Source: Sphingomonas sp. DG1-23 (GTDB taxonomy: Bacteria; Pseudomonadota; Alphaproteobacteria; Sphingomonadales; Sphingomonadaceae). Taken from it: 64,000 nt of DNA. The first letter of the stretch is position 1; each line of letters begins with the position of its first letter. Made by a program: the position numbers and the translations under genes. The notes beneath the pieces are model-generated. The model made no database searches and had not been told where the DNA came from. It saw only the letters and a list, made by a program, of their open reading frames with translations. Location of the stretch: the NCBI RefSeq assembly GCF_030730875.1, contig NZ_JAVAMA010000013.1, positions 62,001 to 126,000 of the forward strand, given 5' to 3'. This document shows, in pieces, positions 53,570 through 62,157 of the stretch.

Positions 53570-53857
53570 ATGTACAAATGGGCATATGGCGGCTGGGCCA
53601 GCGCGGGGATCGATGCCTGGACGCTGGGGATGGAAGCTTCGGAAGTGATCGGCCTGCGCGCGGCGAAGATGGCTGCCGGGGGAATCGACGCTGCGGAAGA
53701 AGCGCAGCTGATGGTCTCGGAGAAGATGCTCGCCGCATTCGAACTCCAGGCGGCGATGGTCAGCGGCGGACTCGGCGGAGATCCGTTGGTCGGCACCCGC
53801 AAGGTGCTGCGGCACTATCGCCGCAAGGTGAAGGCCAATCGCAAGCGGCTGGGCTGA
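53570..53857 (+). CDS. Conserved-looking hypothetical protein, helical
   Basis: A 95-residue soluble protein starting [20 protein letters not shown]. The middle is strongly helical and rich in Ala, Glu and Met ([20 protein letters not shown]), and the C-terminus is basic ([19 protein letters not shown]). GAAAGG lies about 8 bases before the ATG. The alternation of hydrophobic and acidic residues resembles short phasin-like proteins, but that is a weak similarity and no function is claimed. It sits between the ctaD terminator and ctaB. Confidence 0.6.
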   Translation: MYKWAYGGWASAGIDAWTLGMEASEVIGLRAAKMAAGGIDAAEEAQLMVSEKMLAAFELQAAMVSGGLGGDPLVGTRKVLRHYRRKVKANRKRLG

Positions 53858-53906
53858 AAGGGACCTTTCCCGACCTCGCCTGCCAGCCTATAGCGCCCGA
53901 CGAGTC

Positions 53907-54809
53907 ATGAGCACGTCCGCCGCCACTGTCACCCTTCCCGCCGAATGGCGCGATTTCCTTGCGCTCACCAAGCCGCGGGTGATGACGCTCGTCGTGTTCA
54001 CCGGATTGTGCGGGATGCTCGCGGCGCCGGTGCCGATACATCCGATCCTCGGCTTCACCGCGATCCTGTGCATCGCCTTGGGCGCGGGCGCGGCGGGGGC
54101 GCTCAACCAATGGTATGAGGCCGATCTCGACGCCAAGATGAAGCGGACGCAGGGGCGGCCGCTGCCGGCGGGGCGGATGGACCGCCAGTCGGCGCTGCAT
54201 TTCGGGGTGGGGCTCGCCTGTTTCAGCCTCGCCTTGATGTATTTCGCGATCAATCTGGCGGCGACCCTGATCCTCGCGGTTTCGATCCTGTTCTACGTCT
54301 TCGTCTACACGATCTGGCTCAAGCGTCGGACGCCGCAGAACATCGTCATCGGCGGGGCGGCGGGGGCGTTTCCGCCGCTGATCGGCTGGGCGGCGGCGAC
54401 CGGCGACGTCGCGTTGCTGCCGGCGCTGCTGTTCGCGCTGATCTTCCTGTGGACCCCGCCGCATTTCTGGGCGCTGGCGCTGTTCGTGAAGACCGATTAC
54501 GCCAATGCCGGGGTGCCAATGCTGCCGGTGGTGGCGGGCGAGAAGACCACCCGCAGCCAGATCGGGCTCTACACCTTGCCGATGGTCGCCGCGGCGATCG
54601 CGCCATGGCCGCTCGGGCTGACCGGGGCGATCTATGGCTGGTCGGCGGTGCTGCTCAACGCGATCTTCCTCGCTTTGGTCGTGCAGGTCGCGCTGCGCCG
54701 TTCGACCGAAGGCGATGCGATGGTGCCCGAGAAGCGGCTGTTCAAATATTCGATCTTCTATCTGTTCCTGATGTTCGGCGCGCTCGTCGTCGATAGGTGG
54801 CTTGCATGA
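53907..54809 (+). CDS. ctaB: Protoheme IX farnesyltransferase (heme O synthase)
   Basis: A 300-residue UbiA-family membrane enzyme that farnesylates heme b to heme o, the precursor of heme a for the oxidase encoded around it. The first Asp-rich motif area reads [20 protein letters not shown], the classic NxxxDxxxD site; the second is [19 protein letters not shown]. Nine helices are predicted. Its stop overlaps the ATG of the 46-codon gene (ATGA). Confidence 0.97.
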   Translation: MSTSAATVTLPAEWRDFLALTKPRVMTLVVFTGLCGMLAAPVPIHPILGFTAILCIALGAGAAGALNQWYEADLDAKMKRTQGRPLPAGRMDRQSALHFGVGLACFSLALMYFAINLAATLILAVSILFYVFVYTIWLKRRTPQNIVIGGAAGAFPPLIGWAAATGDVALLPALLFALIFLWTPPHFWALALFVKTDYANAGVPMLPVVAGEKTTRSQIGLYTLPMVAAAIAPWPLGLTGAIYGWSAVLLNAIFLALVVQVALRRSTEGDAMVPEKRLFKYSIFYLFLMFGALVVDRWLA

Positions 54810-54946
54810 CCGATTCCGATTCGACCGATCTGATCCGCGCCCGCCAGCGTTCGCGCGCGCGGATCATGGGGCTGCTGCTCGCGGCCTTCGTCATCCTCGT
54901 CTTCGCGATCTCGATCGTGAAGATGCAGATCGGCCATTCGGGATGA
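54806..54946 (+). CDS. CoxF-like small membrane protein
   Basis: A 46-residue protein: [20 protein letters not shown], one helix ([18 protein letters not shown]), then KMQIGHSG. The position between ctaB and ctaG, the acidic-then-basic N-terminus and the single helix fit the short CoxF-type proteins of alphaproteobacterial oxidase operons, whose role is not well known. Start and stop each overlap a neighbour by 4 bases (ATGA), so it is surely translated with ctaB and ctaG. Confidence 0.7.
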   Translation: MTDSDSTDLIRARQRSRARIMGLLLAAFVILVFAISIVKMQIGHSG

Positions 54947-55476
54947 CCCGCAACCTGCGCACTGCGCTGCTCGCCGGGCTCGGCGTCTGCACGATGACCG
55001 GCGTGGGCTTCGCCAGCGTGCCGCTCTACCGGATGTTCTGCGAAGTGACCGGGCTGAACGGCACCACCCAGCGCGGGCTGCGCGCGCCGGGCACCACCGG
55101 CGACAAGATCACGGTGGCGTTCGACAGCAATGTCAGCCCGAAGCTGCCCTGGACCTTCACCCCCGAGCGCCGTGCCGACACGATCGACGTGGGCGGGCGC
55201 GACATGGCGTTCTTCAAGGCGAAGAATCTTTCGGACAAGCCGGTCACCGGCACCGCGACGTTCAACGTCACCCCTGCCGCGGCGGGCAAATATTTCACCA
55301 AGATCCAGTGCTTCTGCTTCACCCAGCAGACGCTTCAGCCGGGCGAGGAGGTCCGCATGCCGGTGATCTTCTATGTCGACCCGGCGATCGAGAAGGATCC
55401 CGACGCGCGCGACATTCAGGAAATCACGCTTTCCTACACATTTTACCCGGTAGATTCCGGCAAGACTGCAAGCTGA
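54943..55476 (+). CDS. ctaG: Cytochrome c oxidase assembly protein CtaG (Cox11-like)
   Basis: A 177-residue copper chaperone that delivers Cu to the CuB site of subunit I. One N-terminal helix (TALLAGLGVCTMTGVGFASV) anchors an immunoglobulin-like periplasmic domain. YRMFCEVTGLNGTTQRG and the copper motif KIQCFCFTQQTL (CxC) are intact, and DPDARDIQEITLSYTFYP matches the conserved end. Start overlaps the upstream small ORF by 4 bases. A 271-bp inverted-repeat element begins at its stop codon. Confidence 0.96.
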   Translation: MTRNLRTALLAGLGVCTMTGVGFASVPLYRMFCEVTGLNGTTQRGLRAPGTTGDKITVAFDSNVSPKLPWTFTPERRADTIDVGGRDMAFFKAKNLSDKPVTGTATFNVTPAAAGKYFTKIQCFCFTQQTLQPGEEVRMPVIFYVDPAIEKDPDARDIQEITLSYTFYPVDSGKTAS

Positions 55477-55746
55477 GGGCTCGAATCCGCTTCCCGCAAT
55501 GGTCGGGACGGAGGCGAGTTTGCCCGCTGGGACGGAGCGACGAGTGCGCGATGCCAGAGCATCGTGATCGACGAGCGACGCGCTTCAGCGGGCAAATTCG
55601 CCCCGCCGCTTCGCGGTCGTCCGTCGCAGGCCACCGGACGGCGTCAGTCGGCTTGCCCGGGCATTCCAGCCCGGTCGGCGCCGCCTGCCTTGCCGATGAC
55701 CTGCGACGGACGATCACGACCGTTGCGGGAAGCGGATTCGAGCCCT
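55476..55746. mobile_element. MITE-like element between ctaG and ctaE
   Basis: 30-bp terminal inverted repeats match at 29 of 30 positions (left begins AGGGCTCGAATCCGCTTCCC). Two nested palindromes lie inside: one with GCGAGTTTGCCCGCTG against CAGCGGGCAAATTCGC, one with GTCCGTCGCAGG against CCTGCGACGGAC. There is no open frame of its own on the sense strand that I would trust. It fills almost all of the 306-base ctaG-ctaE gap, the largest non-coding gap in the window. No target-site duplication is obvious, so mobility is inferred from shape alone. Confidence 0.65.
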
Positions 55747-55782
55747 AAAGCAGCGCCAAACCGAAGAGACAGGGACGAGCCG

Positions 55783-56664
55783 ATGGCGGGTGCCAAGAAC
55801 CATCAATATCATATCCTTCCGCCGAGCATCTGGCCGTTGTTCGGCGCGATGGCGGCGTTGGTGCTCGCCGCGGGCGGCATCATGTGGATGCACAGCATGC
55901 CGAGCGCGAACCTCGTGTTCTTCGCCGGGGTGGCGGCGATCCTGATCACCTTTTTCGGCTGGTGGTCGGACGTGATCCGCGAAGCGCATGCCGGCGATCA
56001 CACCCCGATCGTCCAGCTTCATCTGCGCTACGGCATGATCCTGTTCATCGCTTCCGAAGTGATGTTCTTCGTCGGCTGGTTCTGGGCGTGGTTCGATTTC
56101 GCCCTGTTCCCCTCGACGGTCGACGCGGTCGGCGGGACGTGGCCGCCCAAGGGCATGCACGTGTTCGACGCGTTCCAGCTGCCTTTGCTCAACACGCTGA
56201 TCCTGCTCTGCTCGGGCTGCACCGTCACCTGGGCGCATCACGGCCTGCTCCACAATCAGCGCGGCGGCGCGATGAAGGGCCTGTGGGGCCTGATCGGCGT
56301 CGGCGAGAATGATTCGGTGAAGAAGGGCCTGTGGCTCACCGTGCTGCTCGGCATCAGCTTCACTGCGCTGCAGGCGCTCGAATACAGCGAGGCGCCGTTC
56401 CCGTTCAAGGCGGCGAGCGAGCATGGCAGCAGCTATGGCGGCGCCTTCTTCATGGCGACCGGCTTCCACGGCTTCCACGTGCTGGTCGGCACGATCTTCC
56501 TGATCGTCAACCTGGTGCGCGTCTATAAGGGCCACTTCACGCCGCGCCAGCATTTCGGCTTCGAGGCGGCGGCCTGGTACTGGCACTTCGTCGACGTGGT
56601 GTGGCTGTTCCTCTTCGCCTCGATCTATGTCTGGGGCGGCTGGGGTGCACCGGTGCACGGCTGA
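55783..56664 (+). CDS. ctaE: Cytochrome c oxidase subunit III
   Basis: A 293-residue subunit with seven helices. HQYHILPPSIWPLFGAMAAL opens the family pattern; LRYGMILFIASEVMFFVGWF carries the conserved Glu, TVTWAHHGLLHN and ATGFHGFHVLVGTIFL follow, and HFGFEAAAWYWHFVDVVWLF is the C-terminal signature. The ATG is fixed by homology; the frame is open upstream into the MITE-like element. DUF983 starts 1 base after the stop. Confidence 0.97.
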   Translation: MAGAKNHQYHILPPSIWPLFGAMAALVLAAGGIMWMHSMPSANLVFFAGVAAILITFFGWWSDVIREAHAGDHTPIVQLHLRYGMILFIASEVMFFVGWFWAWFDFALFPSTVDAVGGTWPPKGMHVFDAFQLPLLNTLILLCSGCTVTWAHHGLLHNQRGGAMKGLWGLIGVGENDSVKKGLWLTVLLGISFTALQALEYSEAPFPFKAASEHGSSYGGAFFMATGFHGFHVLVGTIFLIVNLVRVYKGHFTPRQHFGFEAAAWYWHFVDVVWLFLFASIYVWGGWGAPVHG

Positions 56665-56665
56665 A

Positions 56666-57064
56666 ATGCCCGAACCGTCGAACCCATCGGGGGGAGGCAG
56701 CGCCACGCTGCCTCCCCCTGTTGATTCGGGGCTCCGCGGCTGCTGCCCGCGCTGCGGCGCCACGACCCTGTTCCGCAGCTTCGTCGCCTTCGCCGATCGC
56801 TGCAGCGGCTGCGGCCTCGATTACGACACGTTCAACGTCGGCGACGGCCCGGTCGTCTTTCTGACACTCGGCATCGGCGCGCTGGTCACCGCGCTGGCCT
56901 TGTGGGTGGAATTCACTTTCGCGCCCGGCCTGCTCGTCCATGCCGTGCTGTGGATCCCCTTCACTTTGACGCTCACCGTGCTGGCGCTCCGCGTCGCCAA
57001 GGGCTGGCTGCTCGCGCTGGAATATCGCAACCGCGCGCGCGAAGGCCGGATCGCGGGCGAATGA
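56666..57064 (+). CDS. DUF983 protein with hairpin-coded N-terminus
   Basis: A 132-residue protein. A zinc-ribbon-like pair, GCCPRCGATT and DRCSGCGLDY, is followed by two helices (PVVFLTLGIGALVTALALWV and AVLWIPFTLTLTVLALRVAK). DUF983 proteins sit in alphaproteobacterial oxidase loci and are thought to help assembly. The first 25 residues (MPEPSNPSGGGSATLPPP onward) are low complexity and partly coded by a perfect hairpin at 56690-56718. The start is 1 base after ctaE and the stop overlaps the SURF1 start. Confidence 0.88.
   Translation: MPEPSNPSGGGSATLPPPVDSGLRGCCPRCGATTLFRSFVAFADRCSGCGLDYDTFNVGDGPVVFLTLGIGALVTALALWVEFTFAPGLLVHAVLWIPFTLTLTVLALRVAKGWLLALEYRNRAREGRIAGE
56690..56718. repeat. 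Perfect hairpin inside the DUF983 coding start
   Basis: GGGGGAGGCAGCG-CCA-CGCTGCCTCCCCC has 13-bp arms without mismatch and a 3-base loop. It starts 24 bases into the coding region and is read in frame as GGGSATLPPP. In mRNA it would fold right behind the start codon. Confidence 0.85.
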
Positions 57065-57672
57065 CCCGGCGCATCCCCCTCATTCCCACCCTGATCGTCG
57101 CGCTCGCGGTCGCGACGATGATCGGGCTGGGGCTGTGGCAGCTGGTGATCCGCAAGCCGCAGAAGGAAGCGGCGCTGGCGCAGCTGGCGGCCAACCCGTC
57201 GCGGCCCGAGATCGCGTTTCCGCGGCTGCCCGACGACGCGCTGCTGTTCCGCCGGGCGCACGGCATGTGCGTCGAGCCGGTATCGGGCAGGCTCACCGGC
57301 GCGGGCAATGCCGGCTTCCGCTACATCGTCGAATGCCGGACCGGCGGCGCCGAAGGGCCGGGGATGCTGGTCCAGCTCGGAACCACCCGCGATCCGATGG
57401 CGAAACCGGTGTGGAAGGGCGGCGCGGTCCGCGGCACGATCAGCCATGCCCCCGACGGCCGCTCGATGCTCGCCTCGCTGTTCGATCGCACGCCGAAGCG
57501 GCTGCTGCTGGTCGCGGACACGCCTGCGGCGGGGCTGGCGCCCAACGGCACCCCCGATCTTTCCTCGGTGCCCAACAACCATCTGGCGTATGGCGTCCAG
57601 TGGTTCCTGTTCGCGCTGGTGGCGAGCGTGATCTACGTTCTCGCCCTGCGCTGGCGTGGGCGCGCCAGATAA
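57061..57672 (+). CDS. SURF1 family oxidase assembly protein
   Basis: A 203-residue protein with a helix at each end (IPLIPTLIVALAVATMIGLG and WFLFALVASVIYVLALRW) and a periplasmic domain between, the SURF1/Shy1 plan. GLGLWQLVIRKPQKEAAL and NNHLAYGVQWFLFAL are the family motifs. SURF1 proteins help insert heme a into subunit I. Its last codon and stop (AGA TAA) run directly into the flank of the palindromic repeat at 57678, so the repeat appears to supply the stop. Confidence 0.9.
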   Translation: MTRRIPLIPTLIVALAVATMIGLGLWQLVIRKPQKEAALAQLAANPSRPEIAFPRLPDDALLFRRAHGMCVEPVSGRLTGAGNAGFRYIVECRTGGAEGPGMLVQLGTTRDPMAKPVWKGGAVRGTISHAPDGRSMLASLFDRTPKRLLLVADTPAAGLAPNGTPDLSSVPNNHLAYGVQWFLFALVASVIYVLALRWRGRAR

Positions 57673-57677
57673 TGTCG

Positions 57678-57786
57678 GTCACCCCGGCCGAAGTGCCGGG
57701 GTCCACTGTGCCCGAATGCGAGACCCTCAGTTTCGAGGTTCTTGTCCATCCTTCCGGTCGACCCCGGCACTTCGGCCGGGATGACG
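57678..57786. repeat. Palindromic repeat with GTCACCCCGGCC ends, copy
   Basis: GTCACCCCGGCCGAAGTGCC and GGCACTTCGGCCGGGATGAC arms; close relative of the copy at 45539, including the outer ATAATGTCG. It lies between SURF1 and thrC and ends 60 bases before the thrC start. Confidence 0.85.
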
Positions 57787-57845
57787 AAGCCGGCTAAAGT
57801 TTGGCTTCCTTGCTCCGTGCCGTGTCGGCCGCTAACTCCGCCGCC

Positions 57846-59237
57846 ATGCGCTACCAAAGCACCCGCGGCACCGCACCCTTGCTCGGCTTTCGAGACGTCA
57901 CGCTGGCCGGCCTGGCCAGCGATGGCGGGCTGTATGTCCCCGAGACATGGCCGAGCCTCACGCGTGCGGAGATCGCCGGACTTGCCGGGCTGTCTTATGT
58001 CGAGACCGCCGTCCGGGTGATGCTGCCGTTCGTTGGTCCGGATCTGTCCGAAGACGAATTGCGCGCGCTCTGCAGCCAGGCCTATGGCCGCTTTGCGCAC
58101 GCCGCGGTGACGCCGCTCGTCCAGCTCGACCACCAGCATTGGCTGCTCGAGCTGTTCCACGGCCCGACGCTCGCTTTCAAGGACGTCGCGCTCCAGCTGC
58201 TCGGACTGCTGTTCGAGAAGTTCCTGACCGGCACCGACAAGCATCTGACCATCGTCGGCGCGACTTCGGGCGACACCGGCAGCGCCGCAATCGACGCAGT
58301 CGCCGGCCGCGTCGGCATCGACATCTTCATGCTTCACCCCAAGGGTCGCGTCTCGGAAGTCCAGCGCCGCCAGATGACCACGGTGCTCGCGCCCAACGTC
58401 CACAATATCGCGATCGAAGGCAGCTTCGACGATGCGCAGGCGCTGGTGAAGGCGATGTTCAACGATGCCGCGTTCGCCGGGCGCTTCCAGGTGACCGCGG
58501 TCAATTCGATCAACTGGGCGCGGCTGATGGCGCAGGTGGTCTATTATTTCTACGCCGCGGTCCGGCTCGGCGCTCCGGAGCGCGAAGTTGCGTTCGCGGT
58601 GCCCACCGGCAATTTCGGCGATGTGTTCGCGGGCTATGTCGCGGCGAAGATGGGGCTGCCGATCGCGAAGCTGGTGGTCGCCACCAACGTCAACGACATC
58701 CTCCATCGCGCCCTGTCTTCGGGCGATTACTCGACCGGCACGGTGACGCCCACTGCGGCGCCGTCGATGGACATCCAGGTCAGCTCGAACTTCGAGCGGC
58801 TGCTCGCCGATCTCGCCGGAGGCCCGGTCGCCGATCAGATGCGCAGCTTCGAGGCGAGCCGTGCGATGCAGCTCACCAATGCCCAGCGTGACGGCGCGGC
58901 GGCGCTGTTCGCCAGCGACCGGATCGATTCGGACGCGATGAACGAGGCGATCCGCTGGGCGCATGCCGAGGCGGGCGAAGTGCTCGACCCGCACAGCGCG
59001 ATCGGCCTCGCCGCGGCGCGCCGCGCCGATCTGCCGGCGGAGGTTCCCGTGGTGACGCTCGCCACCGCGCATCCGGCGAAGTTCGCCGAAGCGGTCGAAC
59101 GCGCCACCGGGCTGCGTCCGCCGGTGCCGGCGCGGGTGGGCGATCTGCACGAGCGCCAGGAGCGCTACGACGTGCTCCCCGCCACCTTCGAGGCCGTGAC
59201 CGCCTATATCGCCGAACGCGCGACGCCGAAGGCCTGA
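57846..59237 (+). CDS. thrC: Threonine synthase
   Basis: A 463-residue PLP enzyme that converts O-phosphohomoserine to threonine. MRYQSTRGTAPLLGFRDVTL is the typical N-terminus; the Schiff-base Lys is in FHGPTLAFKDVALQLLG; GATSGDTGSAAIDAV binds the cofactor phosphate, and AVPTGNFGDVFAGYVA follows. The length fits the long, fungal/proteobacterial-type ThrC. No clear ribosome-binding sequence precedes the ATG, and the frame is open 15 codons further upstream from a TTG. Confidence 0.96.
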   Translation: MRYQSTRGTAPLLGFRDVTLAGLASDGGLYVPETWPSLTRAEIAGLAGLSYVETAVRVMLPFVGPDLSEDELRALCSQAYGRFAHAAVTPLVQLDHQHWLLELFHGPTLAFKDVALQLLGLLFEKFLTGTDKHLTIVGATSGDTGSAAIDAVAGRVGIDIFMLHPKGRVSEVQRRQMTTVLAPNVHNIAIEGSFDDAQALVKAMFNDAAFAGRFQVTAVNSINWARLMAQVVYYFYAAVRLGAPEREVAFAVPTGNFGDVFAGYVAAKMGLPIAKLVVATNVNDILHRALSSGDYSTGTVTPTAAPSMDIQVSSNFERLLADLAGGPVADQMRSFEASRAMQLTNAQRDGAAALFASDRIDSDAMNEAIRWAHAEAGEVLDPHSAIGLAAARRADLPAEVPVVTLATAHPAKFAEAVERATGLRPPVPARVGDLHERQERYDVLPATFEAVTAYIAERATPKA

Positions 59238-59243
59238 CGAGCG

Positions 59244-59322
59244 GTGCTCCTGCGAAAGCAGGAGCCCAAGGTCACGCGCGAATCGGGCCTGTGGCTCTGG
59301 GCTCCTGCTTTCGCAGGAGCAC
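59244..59322. repeat. GTGCTCCTGC palindromic repeat, copy 3
   Basis: GTGCTCCTGCGAAAGCAGGA at the left and TCCTGCTTTCGCAGGAGCAC at the right; near identical to copies at 28062 and 43398 in both arms. It separates thrC from the methyltransferase gene on the same strand and could act as terminator or RNA-stability element. Confidence 0.88.
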
Positions 59323-59343
59323 AAGGCTGGATAAGGGAGGCGC

Positions 59344-60213
59344 ATGAACCTCATCACTCTCACCGGCGAGCCCTGGGCCGATTACGGGCTGATCGATTCC
59401 GGCCATGGCCGCAAGCTCGAGCGCTACGGCAAATACCGCTTCATCCGCCCCGAACCGCAGGCGATGTGGGCACCCGCGTCGGAGGATTGGGATGCGCATG
59501 GCGAGTTCCTGCCCGCCCCCGATGACGAAGGCGGCGGCCGCTGGCATTTCTCCACGCCGACCCCGCGCGAAGGCTGGCCGCTCGAGTGGAACGAAGTGAC
59601 CTTTACCGCGCAGACCACGCCGTTCCGCCATCTCGGCTTCTTCCCCGACATGGCGCCGGTGTGGAGCTGGATGCGCGCGCAGACCGCCGATCTGCCCGCG
59701 CCCGAGGTGATGAACCTGTTCGGCTATACCGGGGTCGGCACGCTGGCGATGGCGGCCACGGGCGCGCGGATGACCCATGTCGACGCGTCGAAAAAGTCGG
59801 TCGCCGAGGGCAAGGCAAATGCCGCGCTGTCCGGCATGGAGGATCTGCCGATCCGCTGGATGATCGACGATGCCGGCAAGTTCGTCGCGCGTGAGGTCCG
59901 CCGCGGCCGGCGCTATGACGGAATCATCCTCGATCCGCCCAAATGGGGACGCGGGCCCAATGGCGAGGTGTGGAAGCTCGAGGAAGGGCTGCCCGGGCTG
60001 ATCGCCGACACGCGCAAACTGCTCGATATGGAATCGCGCTTCCTGTTCCTCACCGTCTATGCGGTGCGGATGTCGGCGCTGGCGATCGGCGAGCTGGTCC
60101 GCCAGTCGTTCGGCGATCTGGGCGGCAAGGTCGAGGCCGGCGAATTGACCGTGCGCGAGGAAGCCCGCGGGCTCGAACTGCCCACCGCGATCTTCGCACG
60201 CTGGAGCCGCTAG
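59344..60213 (+). CDS. Class I SAM-dependent (rRNA-type) methyltransferase
   Basis: A 289-residue protein. LPAPEVMNLFGYTGVGTLAM has the SAM-binding loop, MTHVDASKKSVAEGKANAAL the acidic strand-2 end, and YDGIILDPPKWGRGP the DPPK motif shared with RlmI/RlmL-like enzymes that methylate rRNA bases. The N-terminal 100 residues resemble a small beta-domain rather than the PUA domain of RlmI. A substrate in rRNA is likely from the family but unproven. GGGAGG lies before the ATG. Its last 4 bases overlap the convergent ccmB. Confidence 0.85.
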   Translation: MNLITLTGEPWADYGLIDSGHGRKLERYGKYRFIRPEPQAMWAPASEDWDAHGEFLPAPDDEGGGRWHFSTPTPREGWPLEWNEVTFTAQTTPFRHLGFFPDMAPVWSWMRAQTADLPAPEVMNLFGYTGVGTLAMAATGARMTHVDASKKSVAEGKANAALSGMEDLPIRWMIDDAGKFVAREVRRGRRYDGIILDPPKWGRGPNGEVWKLEEGLPGLIADTRKLLDMESRFLFLTVYAVRMSALAIGELVRQSFGDLGGKVEAGELTVREEARGLELPTAIFARWSR

Positions 60214-60854
60214 CTCCGTCCCATCCGGATTGCCGCCCCCGCGACGAACGGGCAGCCTGCGACCAGCAACAGGCTCACCGCCGCGAGCAGCTTGAACGCG
60301 CCCGGCTGGTCGGCCGTGGCGCCGGCGCCGAAGATCAGCAGCGGCACGGCGAAGGGCAGCATCACCAGCCCCGCCAGCGCACCCGCGCCGCGCAGTCCGG
60401 CGACCAGAGCGGCGGTGGCCACGCCGAGCGCGGCCAGGCCCGGCGTGCCGATCGCAAGGCCTGTCAGCAGCGGCAGCACTGCGCTGCCCGGCAAATGCAG
60501 CAGCGCCGCGGCCACCATCGTCGCCGCGAGCAGGGCCGGCGCGAAGCCGAGCCAATGGCCGACCATCTTCGCGGCCGCCACGCCGGTGTCGGAAAGCCCG
60601 CGTGCGGCGAACTGGTCGAGCATTCCGCTCTCGGCATCGGGCGTCACCAGCCGCTCGACCGGGAGCAATGCCGCGAGCAGTGCCGCTGCCCAGATCACGC
60701 CACCGCCGACCCGCGCCAGCAGCCTGCCATCGGGGCCGATCGCGAAGGGAAACAGGATCGCGACGAGCAGGAAGAAGGCGATCGGCATCAGCAGCCCGCC
60801 GGTGCTCCACGCGCGGCGCAACTCGCGCCGGGCGATTGCGACGAACGGGCTCAC
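60210..60854 (-). CDS. ccmB: Heme exporter protein CcmB
   Basis: A 214-residue ABC permease subunit with six helices, needed with CcmA for system I cytochrome c maturation (release of holo-CcmE from CcmC). FVAIARRELRRAWSTGGLLM is the conserved N-terminus; LLPVERLVTPDAESGMLDQF and AKMVGHWLGFAPALLAATMV match family blocks. The GTG start overlaps the ccmA stop (GTGA). ccmC and ccmE are not in the window. Cytochrome c made here would feed the oxidase encoded 5 kb away. Confidence 0.93.
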   Translation of the reverse strand: MSPFVAIARRELRRAWSTGGLLMPIAFFLLVAILFPFAIGPDGRLLARVGGGVIWAAALLAALLPVERLVTPDAESGMLDQFAARGLSDTGVAAAKMVGHWLGFAPALLAATMVAAALLHLPGSAVLPLLTGLAIGTPGLAALGVATAALVAGLRGAGALAGLVMLPFAVPLLIFGAGATADQPGAFKLLAAVSLLLVAGCPFVAGAAIRMGRS

Positions 60855-61420
60855 AGCCGTACTTCCAGCGCATCGGGCAGTGCGATCGGCAAGTGCGTCG
60901 CTACCAAGGCGATCCCGCCATCGTCGCGGTGATCGGCAATCCGCTGTTCGAGGATCTCCACCGCATGCGAATCGAGCCCGTTGGCGGGTTCGTCGAGCAG
61001 CCACACCGGCGCGCCGCTCGCCAGCACCCGCGCGAATGCGGCGCGGCGCCGCTGGCCGGTCGACAGCAATCGCACCGGCACCTGCGCCAGTCGGGCGAGC
61101 CCGACCGCGGCCAGTGCGCCTTCGACCGCGTTCGCATGCCCGTCGATCCGCGCCCAGAAACGCAGAGCCGCGGCGAGGCCGAGCTCGGGATCGAGCGCGG
61201 CGGTCTCGGCGAGCAATGCCCGCGCGCCTTCGCCGGTCACGCGCCCCGCCGCTGCCGGCAGCAGCCCGGCGGCGATCCGGATCAGACTCGATTTTCCGGT
61301 GCCGTTGGGCCCGCTGATCAGCGCCGCGCCGCCGGGGGCGAGCGCAAAGCTCAGCCGTTCGAACAACAATCGTCCACCGCGCGCGCACGTCACATCGGCG
61401 AAGGACAGGCCGGCGCTCAC
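60851..61420 (-). CDS. ccmA: Heme ABC exporter ATP-binding protein CcmA
   Basis: A 189-residue ABC ATPase. Walker A is [19 protein letters not shown], the signature [19 protein letters not shown], Walker [12 protein letters not shown], and the switch His lies in ALVATHLPI. It powers CcmB in cytochrome c maturation. The GTG start overlaps the stop of the zincin gene (GTGA) and the stop overlaps the ccmB start in the same way, so all three are coupled. Confidence 0.95.
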   Translation of the reverse strand: MSAGLSFADVTCARGGRLLFERLSFALAPGGAALISGPNGTGKSSLIRIAAGLLPAAAGRVTGEGARALLAETAALDPELGLAAALRFWARIDGHANAVEGALAAVGLARLAQVPVRLLSTGQRRRAAFARVLASGAPVWLLDEPANGLDSHAVEILEQRIADHRDDGGIALVATHLPIALPDALEVRL

Positions 61421-61821
61421 CCGGCCATGTCTTCCAGCGCATGCATATCCTTGTCGGACAGGCCGAAATGATGCCCGACCTCGTGCACCACGATATGCGC
61501 GACCAGTGCCTGCAGCGACACGCCGGTATCGGCCCATTCGTCGAGGATCGCGCGGCGATAAAGGTGGATGCGATCGGGCAGCCCCCCCGAATCGAAGGCG
61601 GATTTCTCGCCGAGCGGGCGGCCGTGATAGAGGCCGGTGAGCTCGAACGGATCCTCGATCCCCATCGCGTCGAGCGTCTCGTCGTCGGCGAATTCCTCGA
61701 CGAGCAGCACCACGTCGGCGAGATGCTCGGCAAAAGGCGAGGGGATGCGGGCAAGCGCCTCGCGGGCGAGGCCCTCGATCATTGCCGCGTCCGGCGCGTG
61801 GGAAGCCGCTTGCCCGCTCAT
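61417..61821 (-). CDS. Zincin-like metallopeptidase family protein
   Basis: A 134-residue protein. The motif [16 protein letters not shown] contains HExxH plus a downstream Asp, as in the short, cytosolic minimal-zincin family (PF06262). [20 protein letters not shown] and [13 protein letters not shown] are family-typical surroundings. Its physiological substrate is unknown. Two ATGs four codons apart are possible starts; neither has a clear ribosome site and the downstream one is used. It is first in a coupled run with ccmA and ccmB, a common neighbourhood in sphingomonads as far as I recall. Confidence 0.88.
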   Translation of the reverse strand: MSGQAASHAPDAAMIEGLAREALARIPSPFAEHLADVVLLVEEFADDETLDAMGIEDPFELTGLYHGRPLGEKSAFDSGGLPDRIHLYRRAILDEWADTGVSLQALVAHIVVHEVGHHFGLSDKDMHALEDMAG

Positions 61822-61869
61822 CCGCGAACCCATAGGCGGAGGGGTGAAGGCTGGGCAAGGAGGGCGATC

Positions 61870-62157
61870 ATGGTGGCGCGGTTGACCGAGGGACACAGGC
61901 GCGAGTCGCTTGCCGCTATTCCCGACTGGAGCTGGGACGAAGCCCGCGACGCGATCACGCGGCGGCTGACCTTCCGGGATTTCAGCGAGGCTTTCGCGTT
62001 CATGACGCGGGTGGCGTTGCTCGCCGAGAAATCCGACCATCATCCCGAATGGTCCAATGTCTGGAACCGGGTCGACATATTGCTCACCACGCACGATGCC
62101 GGTGGGCTGTCGCAACGCGACATTGCGATGGCGCACGCGATCGACGGATTGCTCTAG
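61870..62157 (+). CDS. Pterin-4a-carbinolamine dehydratase
   Basis: A 95-residue PCD/DCoH-fold enzyme that recycles the pterin cofactor of phenylalanine hydroxylase. [20 protein letters not shown] and the active-site stretch [17 protein letters not shown] (with the His pair) followed by [18 protein letters not shown] are complete. AAGGAGGG precedes the ATG. With maiA in the window it hints at aromatic amino-acid turnover, but the two genes are 15 kb apart. The end overlaps the SDR gene by 4 bases on the opposite strand. Confidence 0.95.
   Translation: MVARLTEGHRRESLAAIPDWSWDEARDAITRRLTFRDFSEAFAFMTRVALLAEKSDHHPEWSNVWNRVDILLTTHDAGGLSQRDIAMAHAIDGLL

Noticed and set aside
55476-55746. tRNA-like sequence at the ends of the element (GATTCGAGCCC resembles a T-arm)
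   Set aside because: No acceptor, D or anticodon arm accompanies it on either strand; it is just part of the inverted repeat.
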